Below, one piece after another: positions 9,028 through 17,680 of a stretch of DNA of 64,000 nucleotides. The DNA comes from Cyanophora paradoxa (Eukaryota > Glaucocystophyceae > Cyanophorales > Cyanophoraceae), in NCBI GenBank assembly GCA_004431415.1, contig QPMI01000044.1:310001-374000 (forward strand), in the 5' to 3' direction. Made by a program: the position numbers and the translations under genes. The notes beneath the pieces are model-generated. The model was not told the origin of the DNA and made no database searches. It worked only from the letters and a program-made list of their open reading frames with translations. The first letter of the stretch is position 1; the number at the start of each line of letters is the position of its first letter.

Positions 9028-10410
9028 TTATGAACGAGAAGACCGAAGAATGCGCGTAGTAGGGGCTGTGTAGCTTGCGCTCTGATTCTTGAACGATTTA
9101 TACCACCTCTGACTGTTTACCTCTGAGAGCTTCTCAGTTCCCGCGATCGTTAGTTTAGCGAGCTCTCTCAGCGCCCTCTTTGTCTTTTCTGCGCGATCTT
9201 CCAATAAAGCCCCTTTCGGAACACTTGCGGCGACATCTATGCCTTCCTTTTGAACCTGCCGGATCGAAGCTGCCTCTACATCAGCCGCTAAAATAGCGTT
9301 GCCTGATGGCTCCACCACAGCCTCGACCTCTGTAATGATTTGCAATTCGTGCGGCTTAAAAAGCTTCGGCATTACGTTCCCCGCTGCATCTTGCACCTCT
9401 ATCGCGTTTCCTCTCCTTCCCGCAATTTTGTAGACCTCTCGGCTATACCTTTGGGTCGCTCCTTTATCAAACTTTGATCTCGGCAATAATACACGGACGT
9501 GGAGACCCGGCTTAAAGTCGCTGAATATATCCTTTACGATTGTGTTCTTCTTTGAAATAATAGCCGCTCGGATCCGCTCCATATCAGAAAGCTTAACATC
9601 TGCGGGTTTCATTCCTATGGTTCTGTGAATGGTGTTATTATAATTGAAAACGAAGTCGTCCAGCTTGTCCATAAATCGCACTGTGTTATAAGCGACACAA
9701 TAATTATTTATCATCGTTTTAAGGGTCAAATGAAAGCGATTCATTATTCCCAGCGAAGTGTGATCTCCGACCTGTTTAAAGCGGTGTTCTATTCCATTAT
9801 TTTTAACGACCTCCTGAAACTCCTTCGCGATGAATTCCGAACCGTTATCTGTCTCCAATCGAATCATCGGAGCCGGGAGCTCTGTGAGCATCTCCGCAAA
9901 AGCGGCGGCAACACTTGCGCCCTCTTTGTTCTTTAACTTCTTGGCATATGCTTTTCGGCTTGTCATCTCGATGAGAGTAAGGACTGCAATGTAGCCGGAA
10001 TTATAGCTGCCATATGAGAGATAAAAGATGAGATCGGCTTGGTAGCACCACGGCGGGGCTGTGATGGGAATAAAAGCTGTTTGGGTCGGTGCGGGGGGCT
10101 TCTTGTTGATCTGCATAAATTCTTGTTTCGCTGCGACATCTTGCACTTCTTTTAATGTGAGGGTCTTGTCCTCTTTTCTCAGCTCTTCGTATATCGCGGA
10201 CGGGTTCTTAAAACCTGTCTTCGGGTCATACATGCGTCGCACGATCTTAGAGGACGGGTTAGCAATGCTAAAAGGAACATCTCCTAATAAATTTGATTTT
10301 GCTTGGCGTTTTGTGATTTTTTGGGGGACTTGCTCAGTTTCAGGAACCGCGATAGGTAGAATGGTGGTCTCCGTTTCCTCGCCCGCTACCCTTCTGACGA
10401 TCCGTGACAT
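9028..10410 (-). CDS. RVE-family integrase with Asn at the third catalytic position
   Basis: 460 residues. The N-terminal 110 residues are poorly defined, followed by the RNase-H-like core: Asp126 in YQADLIF, Asp188 in ETDNGSEF and, exactly 36 residues later where DD35E enzymes have Glu, Asn224 in LGIMNRFHLTLK. The C-terminal part (HVRVLLPRSKFDKGATQRYS, then KLFKPHELQI) resembles the SH3-like tail of Polinton/PLV integrases. This enzyme class inserts linear DNA with a 5-6 bp duplication, consistent with CACGCC at the ends. It starts 18 bp after the polymerase stop, so the two may be co-transcribed. The Asn substitution could cripple catalysis, or another acidic residue may serve. Confidence 0.88.
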   Translation of the reverse strand: MSRIVRRVAGEETETTILPIAVPETEQVPQKITKRQAKSNLLGDVPFSIANPSSKIVRRMYDPKTGFKNPSAIYEELRKEDKTLTLKEVQDVAAKQEFMQINKKPPAPTQTAFIPITAPPWCYQADLIFYLSYGSYNSGYIAVLTLIEMTSRKAYAKKLKNKEGASVAAAFAEMLTELPAPMIRLETDNGSEFIAKEFQEVVKNNGIEHRFKQVGDHTSLGIMNRFHLTLKTMINNYCVAYNTVRFMDKLDDFVFNYNNTIHRTIGMKPADVKLSDMERIRAAIISKKNTIVKDIFSDFKPGLHVRVLLPRSKFDKGATQRYSREVYKIAGRRGNAIEVQDAAGNVMPKLFKPHELQIITEVEAVVEPSGNAILAADVEAASIRQVQKEGIDVAASVPKGALLEDRAEKTKRALRELAKLTIAGTEKLSEVNSQRWYKSFKNQSASYTAPTTRILRSSRS

Positions 10411-10428
10411 TCTTCTAATTAACCCTGT

Positions 10429-13400
10429 TTATTTTTTGCTGCAATTGCACCCGTGATGCGCGAGTTGACAATTGTCTTTAAGATGTGGGCGCCTGTTGTT
10501 TATGCGATCCACGACGAGCCTATAATTCGGATCTTGCGGCTCAATCGGAATCGGAAGGGAACAGATCGCACAGGCGCCCTTCTGTTGCTTCTTGCGCTCT
10601 AATATCCACTCCGGCGTAATATAATCCGTCTCGTCGAAATCGCGCCCGGCACGCTGATCCTGGCATTTGTAGCCGCGAATCTTCGTTTTCAGATATTCGA
10701 TGTAGTCATGCTTACCTTGGAACTTGTGAATCGGTGTATAAATCAGCACAGTGGACAGATCGCGGTTACGAGTTAGCGCGGTATAGAACCATTCGCGAGT
10801 GGTATAGCGGAACGTAGCCTCACAAATGACAATGCCCGAATCAAGTGTGAGACCTTGCGTTGAATGACCTGTTCCTGCATAAGGGAGAGAAAAATGTTCT
10901 AACATCGCGCACGGAACCTCGAACGTTACACCATCGAAAACGTCAGTTAATGTGACCATTTGCTTTGTGATTTTGGTGATTCGATAGGTGTAATTTGTGT
11001 ATGCATTAATAGACTCACCCTCAGACCGCGAAATGCGTAGATACCTGCGGCAAACGACTTCCAGACCCTTGTAGAATTTGATGCCATTGACCTCTACGGT
11101 TGGGATATTTACTTTCCGTCTATCGTGCATCAGTTTGTTATAGGCTAAGGTCATTTCGTTTCTGTAAGCGATGCCAAAGTAGCCGTCAGGAATTGCGTTT
11201 AGATCATTAATTGTCGGCAACCCGTATTTCGAGATAATCTGTGCGGCTTCGAGTCCGTTTTCGAAGAGATCCTCTTTGATCGCCCGAATTAATTCACGGT
11301 CTGTCTCCTTCTTGTGCCGCTTGTTAATGCGTAGACTCAGGACGTTAGGGAACATGCTCTGCACAGCGCGCTTATAGTAGCCTTTGCGATCAGAAACCGA
11401 GAGGTCGTCATTAATCGGTTCGTTCTGATAGGTATCGCCATTAGCCAAATATTTGATATCCGGATAGCGATCGATAAACGACTTGATCTTAGCGAGATCT
11501 TTTACAGAATACGCGAATATCTCGTCGAACATAATGTGACTGAACTCGGAGACGAACGCCCTCTGGTCTTTTTCGCTCATAGCCTCTTCGTAGGTCTGAT
11601 CATTTGAGACACGGATCCCGAGAACATTATACAAAGTACGAACGGTAATATTCTCGATGCCGCGGACTTTGAGAGAGTCCCTTAGCTCTGCGCACTGTTT
11701 GTTATAGGGGCAAATAACTAAGCAATTCGACTTCTGAGATGCGAAACAGTTAATACCGAGTGTCGACTTTCCACTTCCGGGCATGTCAGCAAGGACAAGC
11801 ATACGATTATGGAGCTCCGCAACCCAATTAAAGCACTCAGGATTAAATTCGTCCCTCAGCGAGAACCGGTTAATGAGTGTGTCGGGATCCTGAAATTCGA
11901 GAGTTACACCCCGTGGTGGGCGGAGTGCATTCTCAGGGCATCTTTTCCCGGGAATATAGCTGAATTTGCCCATGTTCTCAAACGCATTTCGGTCGAACTC
12001 TTTCTTACTTGTCCATGAACCTTCGATATATAGACAGTCCGTTCTGATCCCGGCAACCTTGTGCCCGCGCGCTGTCAGGCGCTTGTATTGCGCAAACATA
12101 TTAGCGCGGTTACGATCGTAAATATGAAAGTGGATAGGAAGGAATCCGTTAACGAGCTCGCGGTGGGAGCTGATCTTAACGAAATAGATGTGACCTTCGA
12201 ATTCGCTAAGAGTTTTGACACGTTTCGAATTCTTAGGATTGAAAGTAAACACCTCTACTGTTCCTCCGCATTCTTGGGCAAACCTCTCAGCCTCGGCACG
12301 GTTGTAGAACATTTTCGTGGATGTTTGCGAGTCTTGGAATTTGCCGAGCATTCCGATCTCTTTCACTAAAATGTGCTTCTTATCTGTGGTTTGAATGTCG
12401 CTTGACAGCACTTTTTGCATCTCAGCGATCGACGTATTGGGCACCAAATGCGAAGGCTCCGCGACCGCGATAATCTCTATCTTGTCCTTTACGTCCGCCC
12501 AATGCATGGAGAGAGTGTAGCCTGTCATGAAATTATAACAGCGACCACTCACGGAAAATGCGCGATCCAGAATAATTTCGATTCCATCAATCTTGCGAGA
12601 CATGGCGGCATCATAATCTACATCCTCATCGTCGGCGAAAGTCGCTTGCTCTCTCTCAAACGCAACGACACGCACGTAGTAGATCGCGTGTTCGAGAATA
12701 TCGCTTCCCGCTTTAAAGGGAACGAAGTCATCAAACACATTGTATTTCGGAAGATATTGCATGCCTTTCAGTATCGAAGGGTAGCACTTCGCCATATCGA
12801 CAGCTGTGTAGGTGGCTTTCGGGTTCGGCTTATAGAAAAAGCCACTTAGTGCGGATCGCTTGTAGTGCGTGAGAATTTCGCGCATGTTCGGGCTGTAATG
12901 TGAGATATTCGTCGCATTTAGAAGCGACTCGCGGAAACCCTTACCGATTTCACAGACCTTATTATAATACTCTTCTGTTTCGAAATCTTGCTCAATAAAG
13001 TGGTCTGTTGTGCGTGGATCTTTGATAGAGAACATCGAGCCATTAGCTTTGAATGTGATGCTGTCGATCTGTTTCGATGGTGTTAGCTTCACTGCGGGTT
13101 CATATCGCATTTTCAGGAACGTAAATAGAAGACCTTCCAGACCTTCGCGCCCAGTATACAGAATGCGGATGAAACTGCGCTCGTCGGGCGATAGTTTTAA
13201 TTGCGTGATCTTTAACAGATCCTTGGATGTGTGCGCGAAGATATCGTGAGTAAGACACGTCGGAATTTTATAGAGTGCTAACGAAGAGGTCGACTTAGGA
13301 ACATGATTATCGAGCTCTTCGACCTCCATCTTTGCCATGCGCATTTCGAGCGACTTGATGTTATCGTTGAATATATAGATGTGCTTGTTGTGAATCATAA

Positions 13401-14745
13401 AGTGAATATTGCGGGGATTGATGTTTTTGTTAATTGATTCCGCCGCGAATTTGTATATTAACTTTCCGTCGACATCAAAGACGCGGAAGCCTGTCTGGAT
13501 TCTCTTACAGAATTTCTCGATATGGCGGAGGGTGAGAGCCAGAGAGTCGCCAGGTGTGCGCTCACGACCGTGAAAGAATTTATAGAGACCGTCGTAGGAC
13601 ATAGTTAAGTCAGTATATCGCGGTTTTGGCGCCTCCTGACACTTCTTAATGGACGCTCCCCATGTGGAGATGATCATATCATAGCCGCAAGCGTTAGATG
13701 TCGATGACTTGGGAAGCTCAATAACATCTTCGAACTCAGACGCGTTTGGATTTAATGTGTAGTCTGTGAATTTGCTCATAATCGCGGTGCATCGCATACT
13801 GTCCATAAGCTCCTCATCCAGAAACTCATAGCGATTGCCAGGTATAGCACCGGCTCCATCGTCCTCGACACCTTCATCCCCATCGATCGCGACCTCATGA
13901 ACAGTTATAAAGGCATCATCGACACTGCCGCCAAAATCATCGAAACCTTTGCGTAGTTTTTTCTGTTCCTCGGTTGGTGGTGTCTTAAAGAAGAACATCT
14001 CGTATGCTTGTCCGAAAGTTCCCAGACGAATCTTCAATTCATCGTAGTTTTCGAGTAAATCGAAGATTGATTCGCTCTCATGCCAATCATGACGAACTTG
14101 ACCCGGTCTAATTAGAATTTGAGACATTCTATCCATTTTCGCCAGAGCAAAGTTTCTCAACACCCTCACCGAAACTGTCTCTCTTATATTGCGGTAGGTG
14201 ACAAAGGTTCTGTCTGGTATATTTAATTCGGGAATTCCGGGAATAACAATTACCTCCGACGACCGAGCACCGGATCCGGGCGCCCATAGCTTGAACGTAA
14301 TTGTTGCGAGAGTTTCCGGATCATATTGGGCGATTGGGTCGAGAATAGTGCGTTTAATCGCATCCTCTACCGCTTTTAGTTTACCTCTCTGCTGCTTCGC
14401 TTCGAGTTTCGCTTCTTTCGCTCGTTTCTGTTCTTGCTTGCGATCGAAGCGCTGTAAACGCTTCGCCTCTTGTTCTTTTTGCTTTTGCTTTTCTATATTA
14501 ACTTGGGTGCGAGCGGCGCGCTTCTCTTTCCGCTCTGCCCTGCGGAAAACGCGGGGATTAATGATGCCATTCAGAGTATCCCGAATGTCTATCAGCGTTT
14601 GGAGCTTGGGCTTCCGATTCATTGTGTTGTGCATCGCCCAATGCGCCTGTTCTTCGGTTAGCAAATCCTGACTCAATCCCTGCATAATGTATCCGATAAT
14701 TTCATCCCGAACATTGTTAGCGATTCTGTTGGTTGCGCGCGGCAT
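10429..14745 (-). CDS. Replicase: B-family DNA polymerase, SF1 helicase and HNH domain in one protein
   Basis: 1438 residues. The N-terminus has a Lys/Glu/Arg-rich coiled coil (about 70-140). A region near 455-490 contains NIHFMIHNKHIYIF. Polymerase motif A is AVDMAKCYPSIL (about 650) and a motif-C-like GIRTDCLYIEG lies near 903. A superfamily-1 helicase follows: Walker A LADMPGSGKST (about 985), Walker B HIMFDEIF (about 1072), and late motifs GHSTQGLTLDSG and YTALTRNRD. The last 60 residues form an HNH-like zinc module: CAIC, LVVDRINNRRP, NCQLAHHGCN. It probably copies the element DNA; whether it is protein-primed is not visible. Preceded by the CTCCGG promoter box. A canonical exonuclease domain was not recognised. 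The fusion order is supported by one uninterrupted frame. Confidence 0.85.
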   Translation of the reverse strand: MPRATNRIANNVRDEIIGYIMQGLSQDLLTEEQAHWAMHNTMNRKPKLQTLIDIRDTLNGIINPRVFRRAERKEKRAARTQVNIEKQKQKEQEAKRLQRFDRKQEQKRAKEAKLEAKQQRGKLKAVEDAIKRTILDPIAQYDPETLATITFKLWAPGSGARSSEVIVIPGIPELNIPDRTFVTYRNIRETVSVRVLRNFALAKMDRMSQILIRPGQVRHDWHESESIFDLLENYDELKIRLGTFGQAYEMFFFKTPPTEEQKKLRKGFDDFGGSVDDAFITVHEVAIDGDEGVEDDGAGAIPGNRYEFLDEELMDSMRCTAIMSKFTDYTLNPNASEFEDVIELPKSSTSNACGYDMIISTWGASIKKCQEAPKPRYTDLTMSYDGLYKFFHGRERTPGDSLALTLRHIEKFCKRIQTGFRVFDVDGKLIYKFAAESINKNINPRNIHFMIHNKHIYIFNDNIKSLEMRMAKMEVEELDNHVPKSTSSLALYKIPTCLTHDIFAHTSKDLLKITQLKLSPDERSFIRILYTGREGLEGLLFTFLKMRYEPAVKLTPSKQIDSITFKANGSMFSIKDPRTTDHFIEQDFETEEYYNKVCEIGKGFRESLLNATNISHYSPNMREILTHYKRSALSGFFYKPNPKATYTAVDMAKCYPSILKGMQYLPKYNVFDDFVPFKAGSDILEHAIYYVRVVAFEREQATFADDEDVDYDAAMSRKIDGIEIILDRAFSVSGRCYNFMTGYTLSMHWADVKDKIEIIAVAEPSHLVPNTSIAEMQKVLSSDIQTTDKKHILVKEIGMLGKFQDSQTSTKMFYNRAEAERFAQECGGTVEVFTFNPKNSKRVKTLSEFEGHIYFVKISSHRELVNGFLPIHFHIYDRNRANMFAQYKRLTARGHKVAGIRTDCLYIEGSWTSKKEFDRNAFENMGKFSYIPGKRCPENALRPPRGVTLEFQDPDTLINRFSLRDEFNPECFNWVAELHNRMLVLADMPGSGKSTLGINCFASQKSNCLVICPYNKQCAELRDSLKVRGIENITVRTLYNVLGIRVSNDQTYEEAMSEKDQRAFVSEFSHIMFDEIFAYSVKDLAKIKSFIDRYPDIKYLANGDTYQNEPINDDLSVSDRKGYYKRAVQSMFPNVLSLRINKRHKKETDRELIRAIKEDLFENGLEAAQIISKYGLPTINDLNAIPDGYFGIAYRNEMTLAYNKLMHDRRKVNIPTVEVNGIKFYKGLEVVCRRYLRISRSEGESINAYTNYTYRITKITKQMVTLTDVFDGVTFEVPCAMLEHFSLPYAGTGHSTQGLTLDSGIVICEATFRYTTREWFYTALTRNRDLSTVLIYTPIHKFQGKHDYIEYLKTKIRGYKCQDQRAGRDFDETDYITPEWILERKKQQKGACAICSLPIPIEPQDPNYRLVVDRINNRRPHLKDNCQLAHHGCNCSKK

Positions 14746-14768
14746 CTCTATTAGTTCTTTTAAAATAA

Positions 14769-14786
14769 CCGGAGAAAATAATTTCG
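14769..14786 (-). promoter_or_regulatory. CTCCGG promoter box of the replicase gene
   Basis: Identical 18-mer to the one at 9003-9020 (minus strand CGAAATTATTTTCTCCGG), followed by TTATTTTAAAAG and the replicase ATG 24 bp downstream. Confidence 0.7.
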
Positions 14787-14914
14787 GCGCAATCTACCAA
14801 ATTCTCCTTTTCATACCCTTGTCGCCAAATCTTTAAGTGCTTTTTTGACCGATACGGGGAATAAAAATGGAGGTAAAAAATTAATCATTTTTTGCATCGT
14901 ACGGATACTTTCCG

Positions 14915-15328
14915 CTACGAATTTTTTGCGTTCTCGACGACATGCTTTCGGGGTCTCCCAGCGGGCTTTTGCGGCTGGGGCTTCACCGGCGGATTCAGCT
15001 TGCGTTCCGCTCTTTTCCTTCGTTGGTATTCACGTGCCTTCTCTCGGATTTTCTCCCGATACTCTTCATCGTCTTGGTATCGCTGCTGTTTACGAATTGC
15101 GATCTTTTGTAGCTGTTCCGGTGTGAATATAGTAGCCTCTCCGGCGGCTAATCGCTCTTGCTTTTGTCTCTGATGCTTGTTTCGCTGCCGCTCTGCATCT
15201 TTCTCGCGTTTTAGTCTTAATCTCTCCGCTTTCTCCTCTTCTGTGATCACCTTCTTCGGTCGCCCTGGTCTGCGCTTTTCTTGCTGTGCCGCCATTGCCT
15301 CTTGGTTTGAAATCTTGGGTTTCGCCAT
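14915..15328 (-). CDS. Small basic protein with two AT-hook motifs
   Basis: 137 residues, extremely rich in Lys, Arg, Glu and Gln, predicted largely helical/coiled-coil between residues 25 and 105. An AT-hook-like RRPGRPKK near residue 18 and PAGRPRK near residue 125 bracket the helical part, suggesting minor-groove binding to AT-rich viral DNA. A nucleoid-like, architectural or transcriptional role is inferred; no enzyme motif is present. It lies directly upstream of the replicase on the same strand and has its own CTCCGG box 10 bp before the ATG. A reading frame in the same DNA (15090-15449) is a shadow. Confidence 0.65.
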   Translation of the reverse strand: MAKPKISNQEAMAAQQEKRRPGRPKKVITEEEKAERLRLKREKDAERQRNKHQRQKQERLAAGEATIFTPEQLQKIAIRKQQRYQDDEEYREKIREKAREYQRRKRAERKLNPPVKPQPQKPAGRPRKHVVENAKNS

Positions 15329-15337
15329 TTACTATAA

Positions 15338-15354
15338 CCGGAGAAAATAGTTTT
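15338..15354 (-). promoter_or_regulatory. CTCCGG promoter box of the AT-hook gene
   Basis: Minus strand CTATTTTCTCCGG followed by TTATAGTAA and the ATG. It shares the TATTTTCTCCGG core with the other boxes. Confidence 0.6.
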
Positions 15355-15452
15355 TTGTCACTCTGTATTATTTCCCTTGCCCTTATATACCTTTTACCGA
15401 AACCTTCAATTTTTGCCCTTGGCTCGATACAAGCGCCACCGAAATTCACCGC

Positions 15453-15866
15453 TCAATAACCGTTCCAGACGGTTTGTTCTTGTTGCTGAGGATATACATA
15501 AGGGTTTGTTAAGCTGTCATCGTCGCCTAATGCCATTTGATCCAATCTATACATCGGATAAGGGGAGTCAGCGCGAAAATGCCCTTCCACAAATTCAGGA
15601 CATGAGCGCCTTCTAATATGCTCTACATGCACATCCTCTATCTGAGAGGTTTCGATATTGGAACTCATAGCCGCGGGCACAGGCGAGGGCGATCGAGATC
15701 TTGGGTGGTTGTGATTGTCGCTGTGGTTAGAATATACAGAAAGGCGCCTACCTCCATTCTCGTCGTCAGAAATATTAACCTCTACGGTTGTGTCGCAACA
15801 GGAGTTATGGCACGTGCTCGTGAAATGTAAATGAAACATTTCGATGCATTGTGTGATGAAATTCAT
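15453..15866 (-). CDS. Hypothetical viral protein
   Basis: 137 residues, not recognised. The first part is Cys/His-containing (FHLHFTSTCHNSCCD), the middle is Ser/Pro/Arg-rich (HPRSRSPSPVP), and the C-terminal part is acidic and Tyr/Gln-rich ending in QQEQTVWNGY. It looks disordered. A start at the second Met (residue 9) is possible. It has the same strand as the replication block and a CTCCGG-like box 30 bp upstream, which supports it being a real, co-regulated gene. No function is suggested. Confidence 0.5.
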   Translation of the reverse strand: MNFITQCIEMFHLHFTSTCHNSCCDTTVEVNISDDENGGRRLSVYSNHSDNHNHPRSRSPSPVPAAMSSNIETSQIEDVHVEHIRRRSCPEFVEGHFRADSPYPMYRLDQMALGDDDSLTNPYVYPQQQEQTVWNGY

Positions 15867-15895
15867 CGACCCTACAAATGGGCAACGTATTAAAT

Positions 15896-15912
15896 ATCGG
15901 AGAAAATAAAAG
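15896..15912 (-). promoter_or_regulatory. CTCCG promoter box of the hypothetical gene
   Basis: Minus strand CTTTTATTTTCTCCGAT followed by ATTTAATA, 30 bp before the ATG. It differs from the full consensus at the last G. Confidence 0.5.
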
Positions 15913-16069
15913 GGAATGAGGGCTTTACTTGCTCGTGTGTTCCCTACGAATTAGTCGACCTTATAATGCTGTTTATGGAGCCGACATGCCCGTTTTGCAA
16001 GGGCATTCATATTAAGACACGCTCTAAATACGGGCGGGTTCAGCTTTGCCTTGCGGATATTCACAGCCA

Positions 16070-16753
16070 TTAGCGGATATGGCGTTTACCACCAAGCATT
16101 GCGGCATAATTTACGGGTGCAGTCGGCACTATGTGCGCATATTGCGGGGCGACCGATTGCTGACGAGTTACGGCTTGCGCATCTGTCTTTTCCTCCTTTT
16201 TAATCTCCTCTACGTCGACTTTTTGCTTTAATCCGAGTTTGGAGATCTCTTTCTTTACAAGCCCCTTTAATTTCTTGCGTTCGTTATAATCTTGCATCCA
16301 TTTCTCGTAGTTTGACACTTTCATTTCAAGATCTCGCACTTTCTCTTCGAAGCTCATGACAACGTCGACTGGAACAGTGTGTTTTTGATAGGATCCGCGC
16401 TTTTTAAGCTCGGTTTCGGCGGCTTTCGGGACGTCTTGTGTCTTGTGCTGGCTTGCAACAACTTGCGCTTTGAGTACTTTGTCGGTTGCTTCATCAACAG
16501 AGCCGCCTCCAATCTGTGGTTTTACAGTAGCTAAATCCTCCATTTGGCGTTTACCGCTATCTTGGTTTCCCTTGTCCGCGGTGGCACTCGCAATAATCGC
16601 CTCTTGCTTGGCGACCTCTTCTGGCGAAGTGTCTACCAGATATTCGGGCATTTCGAGACCGCCGCCCGACGTTAATCCAGACTCTTCAAGTCCGCGATTT
16701 GGATTACCAGAAGCGACCGTTTGAATGGTTTGAGGCTTCTTTCGGTAGACCAT
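16070..16753 (-). CDS. Charged coiled-coil protein downstream of the packaging ATPase
   Basis: 227 residues, not assignable to a family. Residues about 135-190 are Lys/Glu-rich with heptad character (SFEEKVRDLEMKVSNYEKWM, then KKLKGLVKKEISKLGLKQKV). The N-terminal half is acidic and low in hydrophobics. The C-terminus ends HIVPTAPVNYAAMLGGKRHI. Its ATG begins 2 bp after the ATPase stop codon, so the two are probably expressed together. A scaffold, cement or DNA-packaging accessory role would fit the neighbourhood but is only inferred from position. Confidence 0.6.
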   Translation of the reverse strand: MVYRKKPQTIQTVASGNPNRGLEESGLTSGGGLEMPEYLVDTSPEEVAKQEAIIASATADKGNQDSGKRQMEDLATVKPQIGGGSVDEATDKVLKAQVVASQHKTQDVPKAAETELKKRGSYQKHTVPVDVVMSFEEKVRDLEMKVSNYEKWMQDYNERKKLKGLVKKEISKLGLKQKVDVEEIKKEEKTDAQAVTRQQSVAPQYAHIVPTAPVNYAAMLGGKRHIR

Positions 16754-16755
16754 GA

Positions 16756-17622
16756 TTATCTTTTCTTACACTTTATTAACATTTTCTTTTTCTTCGGCGA
16801 AATTTGGGAAAGTTTGGGGATACCTTCAAGCTCACGTTCAAATTTCGATAAAGTTTTACAGACAGTTGTCGAATCTTTGACAGGCGGCGGTTTTGTAGCT
16901 TGCTCTTCTTGTTGTTTGCGCTTCTTTTCTTCAAAAGCCGCCCGCTTGTGGAATTTAGTAAACGGGTGGTCATCGATCATATCGGCTTTTTCGACCCACC
17001 ATCGCACAGAATACCCGGTATTATCGTGAATGATCGCTTGGTAGCTATGACAGAATTCTTGGAACATGCGCTTGAAACTCTCTTTATCCATGTTCCCGAA
17101 TTCCTCGTGATATGCTTCAAACTCTCGCATGTTTGACCAGCTTAGGAATATGATATACTCCGCATTGCTGCGAATGATCGTTGACAGCTTTGTTAGTTTC
17201 TGCGATATTAAAGCGACGCTACAAAACGTATGACGACCTTGCGCCATCAATTTATTTAGCAAATGATCGCGCGAAAGATCGATAGTTCCGGACTCCAAAC
17301 AATCGTCGAGCACGATAAGAATATTCTTTGGTTTCTTTCCAGCGATGATAGCTTTCTTGCGGGCTTCTATGATCGACTCTACGTATTCCGGTTTCCAGGT
17401 ATCATGCACTTCGTCTGTTATTTGACCCCAGAAACCGTTAAAACTCGTAGGACAGAAAACCAGAACATACGAGATCTGGTCTTCGAGTTCTTTGATCAGC
17501 CACTTTAAGAATACCGATTTACCACAATTGGTTTTCGCCAATAGGAGAAATCGTGCGGGAAGTTTCACCCTTTGTTTCGGGTTCCATTCTTCGAGATCCA
17601 TGGGCGTCGTCCCTTTTTGCAT
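16756..17622 (-). CDS. FtsK/HerA-type DNA-packaging ATPase (A32-like)
   Basis: 288 residues when started at the ATG at 17622, which follows a TATAGTGAAAG stretch; an in-frame ATG 17 codons upstream adds a hydrophobic leader that is probably not used. Walker A is LAKTNCGKS (residues 28-36) and Walker B NILIVLDD (100-107), followed by SVALISQKLTKLS, which fits the sensor region of genome-packaging ATPases. This family pumps DNA into capsids of PLVs, virophages, Polintons and nucleocytoplasmic large DNA viruses. It sits between the major capsid gene and the coiled-coil gene on the same strand, the common morphogenesis cluster. Confidence 0.85.
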   Translation of the reverse strand: MQKGTTPMDLEEWNPKQRVKLPARFLLLAKTNCGKSVFLKWLIKELEDQISYVLVFCPTSFNGFWGQITDEVHDTWKPEYVESIIEARKKAIIAGKKPKNILIVLDDCLESGTIDLSRDHLLNKLMAQGRHTFCSVALISQKLTKLSTIIRSNAEYIIFLSWSNMREFEAYHEEFGNMDKESFKRMFQEFCHSYQAIIHDNTGYSVRWWVEKADMIDDHPFTKFHKRAAFEEKKRKQQEEQATKPPPVKDSTTVCKTLSKFERELEGIPKLSQISPKKKKMLIKCKKR

Positions 17623-17680
17623 TCTTTCACTATAAAAACAATAGAAAAATAAGACTGAATGTGGTAATCGCACGAATTCC

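Noticed and set aside
9028-10410. LTR retrotransposon as source of the integrase
   Set aside because: No reverse transcriptase, protease or LTRs; integrase sits with capsid, ATPase and polymerase genes inside long TIRs.
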